The translations under genes and the position numbers were made by a program. From contig JAHLKI010000015.1 in NCBI GenBank assembly GCA_025602905.1, positions 186,001 to 250,000 on the forward strand: a stretch of DNA of 64,000 nt, read 5' to 3'. Below the pieces are notes generated by a model. It searched no databases, was not told the origin of the DNA, and saw only the letters and a list, made by a program, of their open reading frames with translations. Of this stretch, positions 39,010 through 48,047 are shown one piece after another (the first letter of the stretch is position 1; every line of letters begins with the position of its first letter). Source of the DNA: Phlyctochytrium arcticum. Its lineage: Eukaryota > Chytridiomycota > Chytridiomycetes > Chytridiales > Chytridiaceae.

Positions 39010-39246
39010 ATGCATTCTGAATTTGTGTATTTTGCCACATTGCGGCGTTTTGATTTGGAAAAGGAGTTTACGGCACCATCAATTAGGCAGTTGGCCAAAT
39101 TGTTGAATATCAGCAAAGATACGGCTATGAAGCTCGTACACGGCAAACGTTCAGTATGGACACCCTACATTACGATTCAGAAGGAACCAAAAATGCGTTT
39201 GTCAAACGCACCACCAAATTTGCGACAAAAAACTCTGGTGTCCTAA
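39010..39246 (+). CDS. Small helix-turn-helix protein
   Basis: 78 aa. The segment SIRQLAKLLNISKDTAMKLV is a typical helix-turn-helix, so DNA binding is likely. It is divergent from the primase-helicase, sharing a 127-bp intergenic region, and lies 16 bp before the zinc-ribbon gene. It may regulate this divergent promoter; inferred from position only. Confidence 0.6.
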   Translation: MHSEFVYFATLRRFDLEKEFTAPSIRQLAKLLNISKDTAMKLVHGKRSVWTPYITIQKEPKMRLSNAPPNLRQKTLVS

Positions 39247-39262
39247 GTTAAGGTCACCAGAA

Positions 39263-39880
39263 ATGCTAGTATTACATGGATCATACGAGGAAAAGTTCAA
39301 ACAAGCATTAGTGTACCATTCTGTAGCAAGTGAATATGAAGAAGCTCTTAATGAGTGGATGATTCTCGACGTGGCTTGTGAGCGAGGTTTAACAAAATGT
39401 ATCTGTACTCATCCAATTAGTGAGATTTGTCGAATACAGAACCACGAGACTGATAAAGTGTTGATTGTGGGAAATTGTTGCGTCCACAAATGCATGACTG
39501 CATCACAGGCGACAGATTGTCAGAAAAAATTCAATGAGTTGAAAGCAAAGACCAAACCATGTCTTATTTGTCATATTCGTTTCGACAAGTCTCAACCTGG
39601 TGAGATATGTCTTCATTGTAAAAAGTGCAACAATCAGTGTTCTCGATGTAAAAAGTACTTTGGGGTGACAGCGGCAACCCAGTGGAAGAAGATGTGTACT
39701 CCATGCTGGCAGATATTAAATAATATTCCAGTGACACAAGTTACAACACCTGATCTTTATTCAAGACGTAAAACAAAACCATGTCCGACGCAGAAATGTC
39801 GCGGCACAATTAAGAAAGAAGAGACATGGAAGACTCATTGTAAAATATGCTATATGGAGAATCTCTATAATTCCAGCTAG
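39263..39880 (+). CDS. Cys-rich zinc-binding protein of giant-virus type
   Basis: 205 aa with many CxxC pairs: CICTHPISEIC, GNCCVHKC, CLICHIRF, CLHCKKCNNQCSRCKKYFG, CTPCW, CPTQKCRG and CKICY. The first block (CTHPISEICRIQNHETDKVL then IVGNCC) recurs in uncharacterised proteins of nucleocytoplasmic large DNA viruses and related elements, as far as I recall. Probably a nucleic-acid-binding or transcription-related zinc-ribbon protein. Probably cotranscribed with the HTH gene. Confidence 0.65.
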   Translation: MLVLHGSYEEKFKQALVYHSVASEYEEALNEWMILDVACERGLTKCICTHPISEICRIQNHETDKVLIVGNCCVHKCMTASQATDCQKKFNELKAKTKPCLICHIRFDKSQPGEICLHCKKCNNQCSRCKKYFGVTAATQWKKMCTPCWQILNNIPVTQVTTPDLYSRRKTKPCPTQKCRGTIKKEETWKTHCKICYMENLYNSS

Positions 39881-39946
39881 AATCCTATTGTTACTTTTTC
39901 GCAACGGGAAGGAAAAGAAAGCTTCCCGTTCTGATTCTCAAAAGCT

Positions 39947-40150
39947 CTAAATTCCTAGCCCAATTTTTCAAAAAAGTAGTTCTAATATTGAAAACCAATT
40001 CAAATTTATTTTTAAAAATTTTTATTTTTCATTTCTGTAAAAAAGTTTGTATTATTTGGGCTAGAACGCTAGGTAGAATATAAAAGAGAAGGGGAAGAGA
40101 GTTTTTTCATCAAAAAGCGTTCCCTGTACGAATATGAAAAAGCTAGGATC
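39947..40150 (+). repeat. Direct repeat flanking the replication block, copy 2
   Basis: See 36,184-36,384. It has the same AT-rich body and the same CTAGCCCAA/TTGGGCTAG inverted pair, with a few substitutions and 2 bp longer. Confidence 0.8.
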
Positions 40151-40331
40151 TGGATAGAATTTGGATAGGAAAGCTAGGATTTTTTCATATGGAACACTGA
40201 GGATCACACCCGCAATACCCGCACCGAATTGATACGGGTTTTGTTTGTGAATCAGTAGTACTGCCGCTTTCTTTTGTTTGAAAGGATAAACTTTATTGCA
40301 CTCTTTCCATTTCTATGGATAGATTTTCTTC

Positions 40332-40340
40332 TATAAAAAG
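40332..40340 (+). promoter_or_regulatory. TATA box
   Basis: CTATAAAAAGAC about 70 bp upstream of the ATG at 40,406. Confidence 0.5.
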
Positions 40341-40405
40341 ACGACGCGCATTCTCCATCATGCAGTACTAAATTATCTTACTCACTACAATACACACCCA
40401 ACAAC

Positions 40406-40732
40406 ATGGTCAACACACGTCAAAGCAAGAACAGAGCGGCAGAAAACAACACTACTAGTGAAGAAGAGGAACATCTAATGTTTGTATGGTGCTTTATCAA
40501 TGCATTTTGCTACAAATTGGGATGTCTTTCACCGGAATATGTCAATCAAATACGACCAATGTTTCCAAACTGGGACATTTTTGAATTTGGGACTGATGTA
40601 GAGAGACGAGCTTGGGACTTTTTTGAAAAGAAGGGCGCAATTGATTTCATGAGGGATAAGTGTAATAGTATGGGTTTTGAGTCTTTTTCCGGTTGGTTCG
40701 AAAACGAGATCATGACCCACAAACTGTTGTAA
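40406..40732 (+). CDS. Unrecognised 108-aa viral protein
   Basis: Polar N-terminus (VNTRQSKNRAAENNTTSEEE), then an aromatic-rich helical region (FVWCFINAFCYKLGCLSPEY, FPNWDIFEFGTDVERRAWDF). A clear TATA box precedes it. No family recognised. It lies between the second direct repeat and the recombinase gene. Confidence 0.55.
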   Translation: MVNTRQSKNRAAENNTTSEEEEHLMFVWCFINAFCYKLGCLSPEYVNQIRPMFPNWDIFEFGTDVERRAWDFFEKKGAIDFMRDKCNSMGFESFSGWFENEIMTHKLL

Positions 40733-40811
40733 CCTAGCATCATATTGTATCAATCTGTAATAAACTGCGTTTCAAGTCAGTGACATATTTTTGTATTATT
40801 GAGAAATAAGA

Positions 40812-41243
40812 ATGATTGTTGATCCTTCTGTCTATATTGCGATTATTTCCAAATATGAGAGATATATCACAGAAGGCGAGACAAAAGCGACAGAGAATTA
40901 CAAGAGACTTATAAAAGAAACCTTTAAAATCGATCTACCTATTCGTACACGAGCAGAACAGATTAAAACGGTCATTGCGGAATTAAAGGCTGAGCTTAAA
41001 AGATGTATGAACGATGAATGGGAATCTTTTGATTTTTCATTAAACGAAGACGACCTAAAAGAAGAAATCAGACAACTGTTCAATTCACTTAGGTGGGTAG
41101 ATTGGAGTAGAGCGTCATTGTTCTTCTTCAGATTTAAAGATTTAAATCTTTTTACATGTGAAGAGGTTAGAATGATTGTTGAATTAAGGGCTTTAGAACA
41201 TATAATCAATGAGGTTGAACAACCGCCCCAATATTCCAAGTAA
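40812..41243 (+). CDS. Unrecognised 143-aa viral protein
   Basis: Mostly helical and charged (KYERYITEGETKATENYKRL, AELKAELKRCMNDEWESFDF), with no transmembrane segment or motif that I recognise. Same strand as its neighbours; 79 bp after the previous gene and 116 bp before the recombinase. Confidence 0.55.
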   Translation: MIVDPSVYIAIISKYERYITEGETKATENYKRLIKETFKIDLPIRTRAEQIKTVIAELKAELKRCMNDEWESFDFSLNEDDLKEEIRQLFNSLRWVDWSRASLFFFRFKDLNLFTCEEVRMIVELRALEHIINEVEQPPQYSK

Positions 41244-41359
41244 TTTAGCGTCATATTGTATCACTAGTTTCGCATTGTATCGATAGTATTGATGTGCATA
41301 AATAGCTGCGTTTCGGTTAAAGTTTCGGTTAAAAATAATAAGTTACTTTATATTATAAA

Positions 41360-42796
41360 ATGACCGACATTCTAGAATCCATTAAAAATTATGCAGAATC
41401 GCCTTATGGCACAGACGCTTTGATAGCCAAAATCATCAAAAGAGATCCTGACCAAGAAGCATTTTTCGGCCTATTGTTAGCCAACGCGAGTCCAGAATTG
41501 GCCGAATATGTGACAAGTGTTTTTCAAAACAACAATGAAGCTCCGCTACAAATGAGTATGGAACCAGAACCGGAACCAGAACCGTTGCACGTAACCCGCG
41601 ATTTCATCAATATGGTATTCAGGCGCGAATTGGACAATCCAAACAAGACACGCCAAGATTCAACGATCAACAGAAGTCGCTATAGTGCTTTGAATGGACA
41701 CACCTTGTTTGAGGTAGAGGAAAATGATGGTATTTTGGATCATGTTAAAATGAAGGATATTCTCGATACGACATACGAGAATATTCTGCAATCAACTGAT
41801 AATAGACATGAGCACAAGTGTCGAATACGCGCCGTTAAGGATTATTGCACAGGGATTGCAGTTTTCCTATCGATTCTGACCGACGAGGAAAAGAAACAAG
41901 TTGCTTTTTATGACGAGTTGAAAGAGATGATTTCAAAGTATCAAACATTTATCAATGGCAAAATTAATGAAATCGATGAAGAACAAGAAGCAAATAATGC
42001 TCAAATTGAACACTATATTCCGGGGGATGTGACATCCGAAATGGGCAATGATTTCCTGAATACCATCGATGCAAACACTTGTTCAAAAGAAGAATTTAGA
42101 AATGCCATGATTGTAACACTTTATATTAACTACCCTCCTCGCCGTAGTGAAGATTATTCGACCATGTCGTTGAATGAAACAGAAAAGAACTACTATAAGG
42201 ACGGTGTCATTTATCTATCCAAGTACAAGACTTTCTTCTTGTATGGCGAATACATAATGAACCTAAGGAGTGAAGATGTGAAGCTATTTGAAACATATAA
42301 GGAACGATTTGGCACTGAGGAGAAAATATTTGGAAAATGGGACTCAAACTGGTCCAAGAAAGTCGCAAATGTGATGAATCGAATACTAGGCAAACCGTTG
42401 ACTAGTACAGATCTCCGAAAGAATTACGTGACCTATCATACGTCAATTGGAACACTCAATTACTTGAGTGCGAGGAAAGAAATCGCTAGACAGATGGGAC
42501 ATTCTATTAATTTACAAGTTCTGAACTATACGTTTAAAGTTCCGGAAACACAACCGGAAGCACAGTTACCAGAAATATTAGAGGCACCTGTATCGGTAGC
42601 ATCGACATCGACTTGTCATCGTTGGACACCAGAGGAAGACGGTATACTTCTTGAAATGATGGAAGATTTTGCAAATAATCCACCAGTACAGGACTCCTTG
42701 CAAACATACATTGCAAATTCAAAGCGAGTGGGAGATCTAACACCTGAACAGATTCGTTCCAGATTGAGAAACTTGAAAAGACAAAAAAGAATCTAA
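41360..42796 (+). CDS. Tyrosine recombinase with C-terminal Myb/SANT-like domain
   Basis: 478 aa. Catalytic-domain hallmarks: Arg in NYPPRRSED (about 258), TDLRKNYVTYHTS (about 350, the HxxR box with the first His replaced), RQMGHS (about 379) and the Tyr nucleophile in VLNYTFK (about 389). The N-terminal ~150 residues fit a core-binding domain. The last ~60 residues (CHRWTPEEDGILLEMMEDFA) resemble a Myb/SANT DNA-binding domain, an unusual addition. Tyrosine recombinases do site-specific integration, dimer resolution or hairpin-telomere resolution. With a DDE integrase also present, resolution of the palindromic ends is a candidate job, by inference. Its stop region overlaps the convergent integrase gene by 4 bp. 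Confidence 0.8.
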   Translation: MTDILESIKNYAESPYGTDALIAKIIKRDPDQEAFFGLLLANASPELAEYVTSVFQNNNEAPLQMSMEPEPEPEPLHVTRDFINMVFRRELDNPNKTRQDSTINRSRYSALNGHTLFEVEENDGILDHVKMKDILDTTYENILQSTDNRHEHKCRIRAVKDYCTGIAVFLSILTDEEKKQVAFYDELKEMISKYQTFINGKINEIDEEQEANNAQIEHYIPGDVTSEMGNDFLNTIDANTCSKEEFRNAMIVTLYINYPPRRSEDYSTMSLNETEKNYYKDGVIYLSKYKTFFLYGEYIMNLRSEDVKLFETYKERFGTEEKIFGKWDSNWSKKVANVMNRILGKPLTSTDLRKNYVTYHTSIGTLNYLSARKEIARQMGHSINLQVLNYTFKVPETQPEAQLPEILEAPVSVASTSTCHRWTPEEDGILLEMMEDFANNPPVQDSLQTYIANSKRVGDLTPEQIRSRLRNLKRQKRI

Positions 42797-44064
42797 TTAG
42801 AGTGTTCTCTCTCATAGTCGTCTATCTCATCTTGAAATCCGTCCTCTATTAGATTCTCTCGAGGCTCGTATGAATTAGACTCTTCAGAATATCCTTTCCA
42901 TTGCACCAAGTAAAACACTTTTCGTCTAGTCAATTTCTTGTGTAAGATAGCTTCCACTTCATATCTTTCAATGCCATCATCTTCATCTTCTTCATCAGCT
43001 TCTTCTTCATTTTCTTGTTGTACAGTAGCTGCTGGTTCAGGTAATACATTCTCTACTTCATTGACTTTCCGTAGCATATATGCAGGATAAAGACCATACA
43101 TGTCCACTCCTGACGAGTTCTGAATCTTGTAAGCATCTTGATACGAGGGACGTGTGGATTTGATAATTTTGCTTATAGTAAAAACCTCTTTGCTGAAATA
43201 ACCCTTCTTACTCCTTTTCTCGATCTTGCTGATCTGCGTTAACTTCCTAACCTTGTCCCCAACTTTAATATCAACCACTAACTTTGATCCCCTCCCTTTA
43301 GTCCTTGCTACTAATTGTTTCTGATAAGCTGCTTCTGGATTATCTAGAATTTGTTGAGTGGTCATATTGCCACTACCAAAGTGAATAGCACTAGTATTCA
43401 GATTCTCGACAATTTTGGGAAGAGCGCTAACCCAGTTTGAATCACCGAGCTGAATACTTTTGAACAAAACGTTTTTAAGTGAGCCATTGACCCTTTCTAC
43501 ATGCGATGAAGACTGCGGTCTGCCAGGACGGCTGAAAGTCCACTGAATACCATTCTCTTCTGCCCACGTCTGCACCAAATTCTGGAACTCAGATCCGTTA
43601 TCCGAGTTCACATAGACCAGCTCGACCCCGTCCTCTAGCACATCGTCTAAGAAATCTCGAACTTCTTGCTGAGTATTCGCCTTTAGAGCTTTTGAATACA
43701 GTTTTTTACTAAAGATATCGATTAAATTCACAATATAATTAAAACCATTATACGAATGCGACCTCATATTGACAGTATCGATTTGAAACGTCCCAGGCTT
43801 CGAGGACAGGATCGGCCTTATAGATCCTTTAGACCCCACAGGGCGAGTGGTTCGCTGCCAAATATCCTGCTTTTTCAAAAATTTCAATACAGCTCTTTGA
43901 CTGATCTTTGAGTCAGGATAGCGTTGACGGTAAGCATAATATAATCGGTCACGACCATATAGATTTTTGTCGGTGTAATAAAACTCTTTCAATTGACGGG
44001 CATCTTCATCTGTTAGCTCTTTCGAATATTGCAATAACCTAGATTTAATGACAGGTTCTGCCAT
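42793..44064 (-). CDS. DDE retroviral-type integrase with chromodomain
   Basis: 423 aa. The rve catalytic triad is visible: Asp in FQIDTVNM (about 96), Asp in YVNSDNGSEFQ (about 155) and Glu in SSSHVERVNGSLKN (about 190). An N-terminal helical region (LKEFYYTDKNLYGRDRLYYA) stands in place of an HHCC zinc finger. A C-terminal chromodomain (about 368-415, YEVEAILHKKLTRRKVFYLV then QWKGYSEESNSYEP) is typical of Polinton and chromovirus integrases and may steer insertion to particular chromatin. The element's TG...CA ends and 5-bp target duplication are what such an enzyme would leave. Confidence 0.92.
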   Translation of the reverse strand: MAEPVIKSRLLQYSKELTDEDARQLKEFYYTDKNLYGRDRLYYAYRQRYPDSKISQRAVLKFLKKQDIWQRTTRPVGSKGSIRPILSSKPGTFQIDTVNMRSHSYNGFNYIVNLIDIFSKKLYSKALKANTQQEVRDFLDDVLEDGVELVYVNSDNGSEFQNLVQTWAEENGIQWTFSRPGRPQSSSHVERVNGSLKNVLFKSIQLGDSNWVSALPKIVENLNTSAIHFGSGNMTTQQILDNPEAAYQKQLVARTKGRGSKLVVDIKVGDKVRKLTQISKIEKRSKKGYFSKEVFTISKIIKSTRPSYQDAYKIQNSSGVDMYGLYPAYMLRKVNEVENVLPEPAATVQQENEEEADEEDEDDGIERYEVEAILHKKLTRRKVFYLVQWKGYSEESNSYEPRENLIEDGFQDEIDDYEREHSN

Positions 44065-44088
44065 TTACTATTAATTCATGAGAATGAT

Positions 44089-45651
44089 TTATCGCCGTCT
44101 TTGACGTTTGGCAGTTGGCGCAATAAGGTCTCTATCGTATTGCTCCTGCTGTCTTGCTGCTCTTCGAGGGTTCAAGATGGCCGTACCAGTGGGTTCACCA
44201 GGATTTCGTCGAACTGGTGCAATTCTTCGTGTTGACACAACTGTTGGTGCCGGAGTTACTACAACTGGTCTTGCTGGACTTGGATTGAATTGAAACGGTT
44301 GTGAAAATTCAGCAGGACGTGCACTTGGTGTCCGTTCAATATTCACAAAACCTGGTGGTTCTAAACGAGTATTCTTCTTGCGGCGTTTAGCAGGTCCTTG
44401 TTCTAACTCGTCCTCTAATCGTCTAGTTCTTCGCGGGTTCAAATCTGCTAGAGGCTGAATACCAGATGGTTGATTCAATGTAGAGACCGCTGTAGGATCA
44501 ACGTGTGGAATGACTTGAGCAGTTAGACTATCAGCAACATCTACTTGCACGCGACGAGCTGGAACGGAGTTTGCAACTCTTGTTATTCTAGTTGGTGACT
44601 GTTGATTAATACGAGTAACATTTGATGGAATATGCTCCACACGACGAGCTTCTAACTCTTCACCGAATATACCTGAAGGGCTATCCGGACTTACAGGACG
44701 TGGACGAACAACTTCCTCGACACCTGGACGTACAACTACTGATGGATTCATTTGAACCATTCTTTTCGGTCTCCGCGGCGGAATGGGATTCACTCGATTA
44801 GGAGTACGATTCGGTCGAACAACAAATGGTGAACGATAATTAGGTACAACATCTGTCCTGTTAGGTTCAACATCGACAGGATCCACAAAGATTATGGGAG
44901 GAACTGGTGTAGGGATTGGAGATGGTGGTTCCGGTTCAATTGGCGAAGGAATTGGTACCGGCTCAGGTGACGGTATTCGAGGAAACGCTCCCGGCAACTC
45001 AACTACTCTTTCTCTTTCTGTATCAATACGAATCGGGTTGGGATTCAAGGTTCCCACTGCGTCTGATGCGAATGTTTGTCCCGTTTCATTGTCTTGTCGA
45101 ATAACAGTTTGCACTGTTTGCACCATGGGAGGCGGTACTGAATCAGTTCCTTGCGGCGGTCGTTGGAATTCCCTAACATTACGAGGCGGCTCAAATCTAA
45201 TTCCGCTCATACCGGCAACCTCATCGCTGTAATGCGGTACGACTCCATTGACAGATGGAATCGGCATAAAGGAACGATTAGTACCTGAAAGTGATTTCTC
45301 TGGAATAAGTGAATCTAAAAAGTCTTTTTGTTTTTTATAAGACAACTCAATGTTCTTATATTCTGTATAATCCTTATAAGCCTTGGTAGCATAGACGGTG
45401 TTGGCCATATTCGTAACAGACAGTGACGGTTTTGCAACATTATTATTCATCATTCGTTCCACTGTACTGTATTTTCCACTATCGAGTCTTTGCGTGAGAT
45501 GGTTCCATGTTTTTACAATCTTTCCAGGTCGTCCGAATGAATCATACTGATCCCCATCGACAATATTCGTAATGAGATTGTCTTGAGCATTCACTTGGCC
45601 GGGTGTATCATTAACACCCATGAACTCTAACGTATTCGTTCTGTACACCAT
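44089..45651 (-). CDS. Pro-rich probable virion protein, 520 aa
   Basis: The N-terminal ~150 residues look folded (YDSFGRPGKIVKTWNHLTQR, KAYKDYTEYKNIELSYKKQK). The rest is long and disordered, with Pro/Val/Arg repeats (VPIPSPIEPEPPSPIPTPVP, RRPKRMVQMNPSVVV) and a basic C-terminus (TAKRQRRR). It lies in the virion block between integrase and ATPase. By position and composition it could be a minor virion or core DNA-binding protein, as in adintoviruses and adenoviruses. No family recognised. Confidence 0.5.
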   Translation of the reverse strand: MVYRTNTLEFMGVNDTPGQVNAQDNLITNIVDGDQYDSFGRPGKIVKTWNHLTQRLDSGKYSTVERMMNNNVAKPSLSVTNMANTVYATKAYKDYTEYKNIELSYKKQKDFLDSLIPEKSLSGTNRSFMPIPSVNGVVPHYSDEVAGMSGIRFEPPRNVREFQRPPQGTDSVPPPMVQTVQTVIRQDNETGQTFASDAVGTLNPNPIRIDTERERVVELPGAFPRIPSPEPVPIPSPIEPEPPSPIPTPVPPIIFVDPVDVEPNRTDVVPNYRSPFVVRPNRTPNRVNPIPPRRPKRMVQMNPSVVVRPGVEEVVRPRPVSPDSPSGIFGEELEARRVEHIPSNVTRINQQSPTRITRVANSVPARRVQVDVADSLTAQVIPHVDPTAVSTLNQPSGIQPLADLNPRRTRRLEDELEQGPAKRRKKNTRLEPPGFVNIERTPSARPAEFSQPFQFNPSPARPVVVTPAPTVVSTRRIAPVRRNPGEPTGTAILNPRRAARQQEQYDRDLIAPTAKRQRRR

Positions 45652-45681
45652 ATTAGGCGCTCTGTATCTTTCTTTATCTAA

Positions 45682-46050
45682 TTGAAATCTTATTTAAAAT
45701 TTTACTCTGTTATAGGTAAACTCTCCCATTATACGAATATGAGCTTCGGCAAGTTCTTAACCAATGGCCGGAAAAATCTCAAGACGTTTTGGAATAACGC
45801 TCCCTCTCATTTAAAAAGTGCACGCGGTTTCGCTGCAAGTGCTGTCGGGTTCGCTAACAGAGGAAGCAAACTGATACAAGGAGTGAATAAGTCAATCCAG
45901 GAAAGCCCAGAACTTTTCAACGAGAAGGTTCGATCAACAGCGGATGACCTAACCAACAAGACGGGAAAAGGCGTCAAGAAACTAAGTGATCTTCATGCCT
46001 CAAGTGACAAGTTTGTGGATCGACTAAGTACGAATTTAAGCGGTGACTAG
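45682..46050 (+). CDS. Small basic amphipathic protein, possible core or membrane-active virion protein
   Basis: 122 aa from 45,682, or about 103 aa from the internal ATG at 45,739 (SFGKFLTNGRKNLKTFWNN), which looks the better start. A basic N-terminal region is followed by amphipathic helices (LKSARGFAASAVGFANRGSK, KVRSTADDLTNKTGKGVKKL). Small proteins of this kind beside the ATPase and penton in adintoviruses and adenoviruses are virion core or membrane-lytic proteins; here this is analogy. It overlaps the convergent ATPase gene by 4 bp at the stop. Confidence 0.5.
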   Translation: MKSYLKFYSVIGKLSHYTNMSFGKFLTNGRKNLKTFWNNAPSHLKSARGFAASAVGFANRGSKLIQGVNKSIQESPELFNEKVRSTADDLTNKTGKGVKKLSDLHASSDKFVDRLSTNLSGD

Positions 46051-46757
46051 AAATAGTCTTTGAATGTGTTATTCTCGCAATACTTGTATATATCTTTAGC
46101 TGTATTCTTTGATAGATCAATGAGACAAAATGAATATGGTGTCCTAGTACAATCAATCAAATATTCAAGCACCTCCTTTTTACTCGCGTGAGAGGTCACG
46201 AGCGTCTCTGATAACGTCTGAAAATCGTTCTGGTTGTTTTTGAATATAATCCATTCTGTACTGCATCCTTTTTGTTTTCCTGAAAGCTGACTCTTAATTG
46301 ATTGACAACATACTATGATACTAATATTGTAATGACGACCCTTCGTATATAATAAATCAAGTTTTTTTGCCAATTCTTTTGATCTAGCACCATCAGCAGC
46401 ATCGTCTATGAAGAGTAGTATTCTATCCTCACAATCATTCTCCTGTTGGTATTTCACGATAGCTGAAATACTATCATTTGAGACTTCATCATTGAAATAA
46501 ACATTTTTATGCTTCGTTGTCTTGGCAAATTGTTGAATACACGTGTCATAACGAACGGTGTCTGACATAATGATAACCTTGTCGAATACTCTGGCGTATA
46601 CATCTTGAATCAAACCCATGGCCAAGCCAGTCTTACCAGATTTACGTGGCGCACATAAAGTGCACGCTAGGGGATGTGAGGGGATCGGCTCAGGGACGCG
46701 AGGATCCCTTTCAATAGCTTTCGGATTGTATATGGGCTTTACCTTGTACGTCGTCAT
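46047..46757 (-). CDS. FtsK/HerA-type genome packaging ATPase
   Basis: 236 aa. Walker A APRKSGKT (36-43), Walker B ILLFIDDA (113-120), then VCCQS (about 160, sensor-like Gln). This is the A32-like ATPase that pumps DNA into the capsid in Polintons, virophages, adenoviruses-like elements and large DNA viruses. Length is usual for the family. It is divergent from the penton gene across a 33-bp spacer, so the two share a compact bidirectional promoter. Confidence 0.9.
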   Translation of the reverse strand: MTTYKVKPIYNPKAIERDPRVPEPIPSHPLACTLCAPRKSGKTGLAMGLIQDVYARVFDKVIIMSDTVRYDTCIQQFAKTTKHKNVYFNDEVSNDSISAIVKYQQENDCEDRILLFIDDAADGARSKELAKKLDLLYTKGRHYNISIIVCCQSIKSQLSGKQKGCSTEWIIFKNNQNDFQTLSETLVTSHASKKEVLEYLIDCTRTPYSFCLIDLSKNTAKDIYKYCENNTFKDYF

Positions 46758-46790
46758 TTATTTATTACTTAGATAATAACAAACGACATC

Positions 46791-47510
46791 ATGACCATCA
46801 ATGAGTGGACCTATTGTTCTCTAAAGCGTCGATCGTTCAATATAGAGAAGCGGAACGTTTCATTTGTCAAAATATTGTCAGTGAGTTTTATTCAAGACTA
46901 TGATTTGATCAACAGTACCAACAACGTATTCGCTTTTAAAGAGGACGGGAATACCGACACTATTAAAGCCAGTATTCCTCATGGCAACTACACTGTCGCA
47001 AACTACCCGCAAGCTGTAGCAGCCGCAATGACTACAGCAGGGAGCCAGGCATATTCAAGTAGTTACAATCAAATTACTCGAAAAATTACTATAACAGCTG
47101 TAGACAAAGACTTTCAAATATTGCCAGGTATGGAAGGGACTAATGCGTATTCAGTCTCTGGGTATTCGAATCGAACTGCATCGCCTATGGCAAAGACTGT
47201 CACATTTAAAAACAGTGTAAATTTATCTGGTTCATACCCGATTCTACTGACATCGAATATCAATGTTCCAAGCGTTCGATATCTATCTGATTACAATGAT
47301 ACGGCTAGCACCGTCATTGCTACAATCATCCCCGATTCGTTTGGGGACGTTGTGACTTTTACAAATGATTCGGAATGGTTGCCCTGTAATGACACTATTA
47401 GCAAAGTGGAGTTTCATCTAATTGATTCACAAACTGGTGAAGAATTAGCACTGAATTCACCTTTGAGTATTCGTTTCTTAATAGCTGACGACATAAGCGA
47501 TATTCAATAA
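46791..47510 (+). CDS. Penton / minor capsid protein
   Basis: 239 aa, predicted beta-rich: opening YCSLKRRSFNIEKRNVSFVK, then a stretch typical of penton proteins of this assemblage (ASIPHGNYTVANYPQAVAAA ... YNQITRKITITA), and late FHLIDSQTGEELALNSPLSI. The strand of the form 'phGxYt...' followed by a sampled variable and a late 'ffl.d..G..l' pattern is characteristic of single-jelly-roll pentons of polinton-like viruses and adintoviruses. Position between ATPase and major capsid agrees. Confidence 0.75.
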   Translation: MTINEWTYCSLKRRSFNIEKRNVSFVKILSVSFIQDYDLINSTNNVFAFKEDGNTDTIKASIPHGNYTVANYPQAVAAAMTTAGSQAYSSSYNQITRKITITAVDKDFQILPGMEGTNAYSVSGYSNRTASPMAKTVTFKNSVNLSGSYPILLTSNINVPSVRYLSDYNDTASTVIATIIPDSFGDVVTFTNDSEWLPCNDTISKVEFHLIDSQTGEELALNSPLSIRFLIADDISDIQ

Positions 47511-47538
47511 TATTTTTTTTTGTAGAATACAAGTAACA

Positions 47539-48000
47539 ATGTCGGACCATAACGAAAATGAGCTACCAATCGAGCCTGAGCAACCCATTGAAGAAGAAGT
47601 TGAACAAGAAATTGAACAACCCGTTGAACAAGAACCTTCACTTCCACCTGAACCAATTCAAGAAGTGAAGAAAAAGAAACAAACAGAGAATATGATCAAA
47701 GCGCAAAAAGAACGAACTCGACAATTAAGAGAGATGCAGCAGAAACGAGATGAAGAGAAACGTATTCAAGATGAACGAAAACGCGTTCAAGATGCCTATG
47801 ATTTGGTGAATGAATTAGAAGAGAAAAAGAGACAAGAAAAGCAACAAAAGAAAGAAGAAAGAGCGCGTAAAAAAGCGGAACGTTCTTCAACAGCGAATAC
47901 CAAAAAGAAGGCTGTTGTTCCAAAGAAACCAGTTAGTACAAGAAAAGCAACACCTGTTCCACAATATTCAAATGATGAATTTGGTGGAATTTTCGGATAA
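47539..48000 (+). CDS. Glu/Lys-rich coiled-coil protein
   Basis: 153 aa. An acidic Pro/Glu N-terminus (EQPIEEEVEQEIEQPVEQEP), then a long charged coiled coil (AQKERTRQLREMQQKRDEEK, EEKKRQEKQQKKEERARKKA) and a short tail (PQYSNDEFGGIFG). It could be a capsid scaffold or internal virion protein given its place between penton and major capsid genes (28 and 47 bp away). Function not known. Confidence 0.6.
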   Translation: MSDHNENELPIEPEQPIEEEVEQEIEQPVEQEPSLPPEPIQEVKKKKQTENMIKAQKERTRQLREMQQKRDEEKRIQDERKRVQDAYDLVNELEEKKRQEKQQKKEERARKKAERSSTANTKKKAVVPKKPVSTRKATPVPQYSNDEFGGIFG

Positions 48001-48047
48001 GTGTTTTTTATTTTTTATTCATATAGTAAACAACCACAGCATCAATC

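Noticed and set aside
44894..45232. Gly-rich plus-strand ORF within the virion block
   Set aside because: Antisense of the Pro-rich viral protein.
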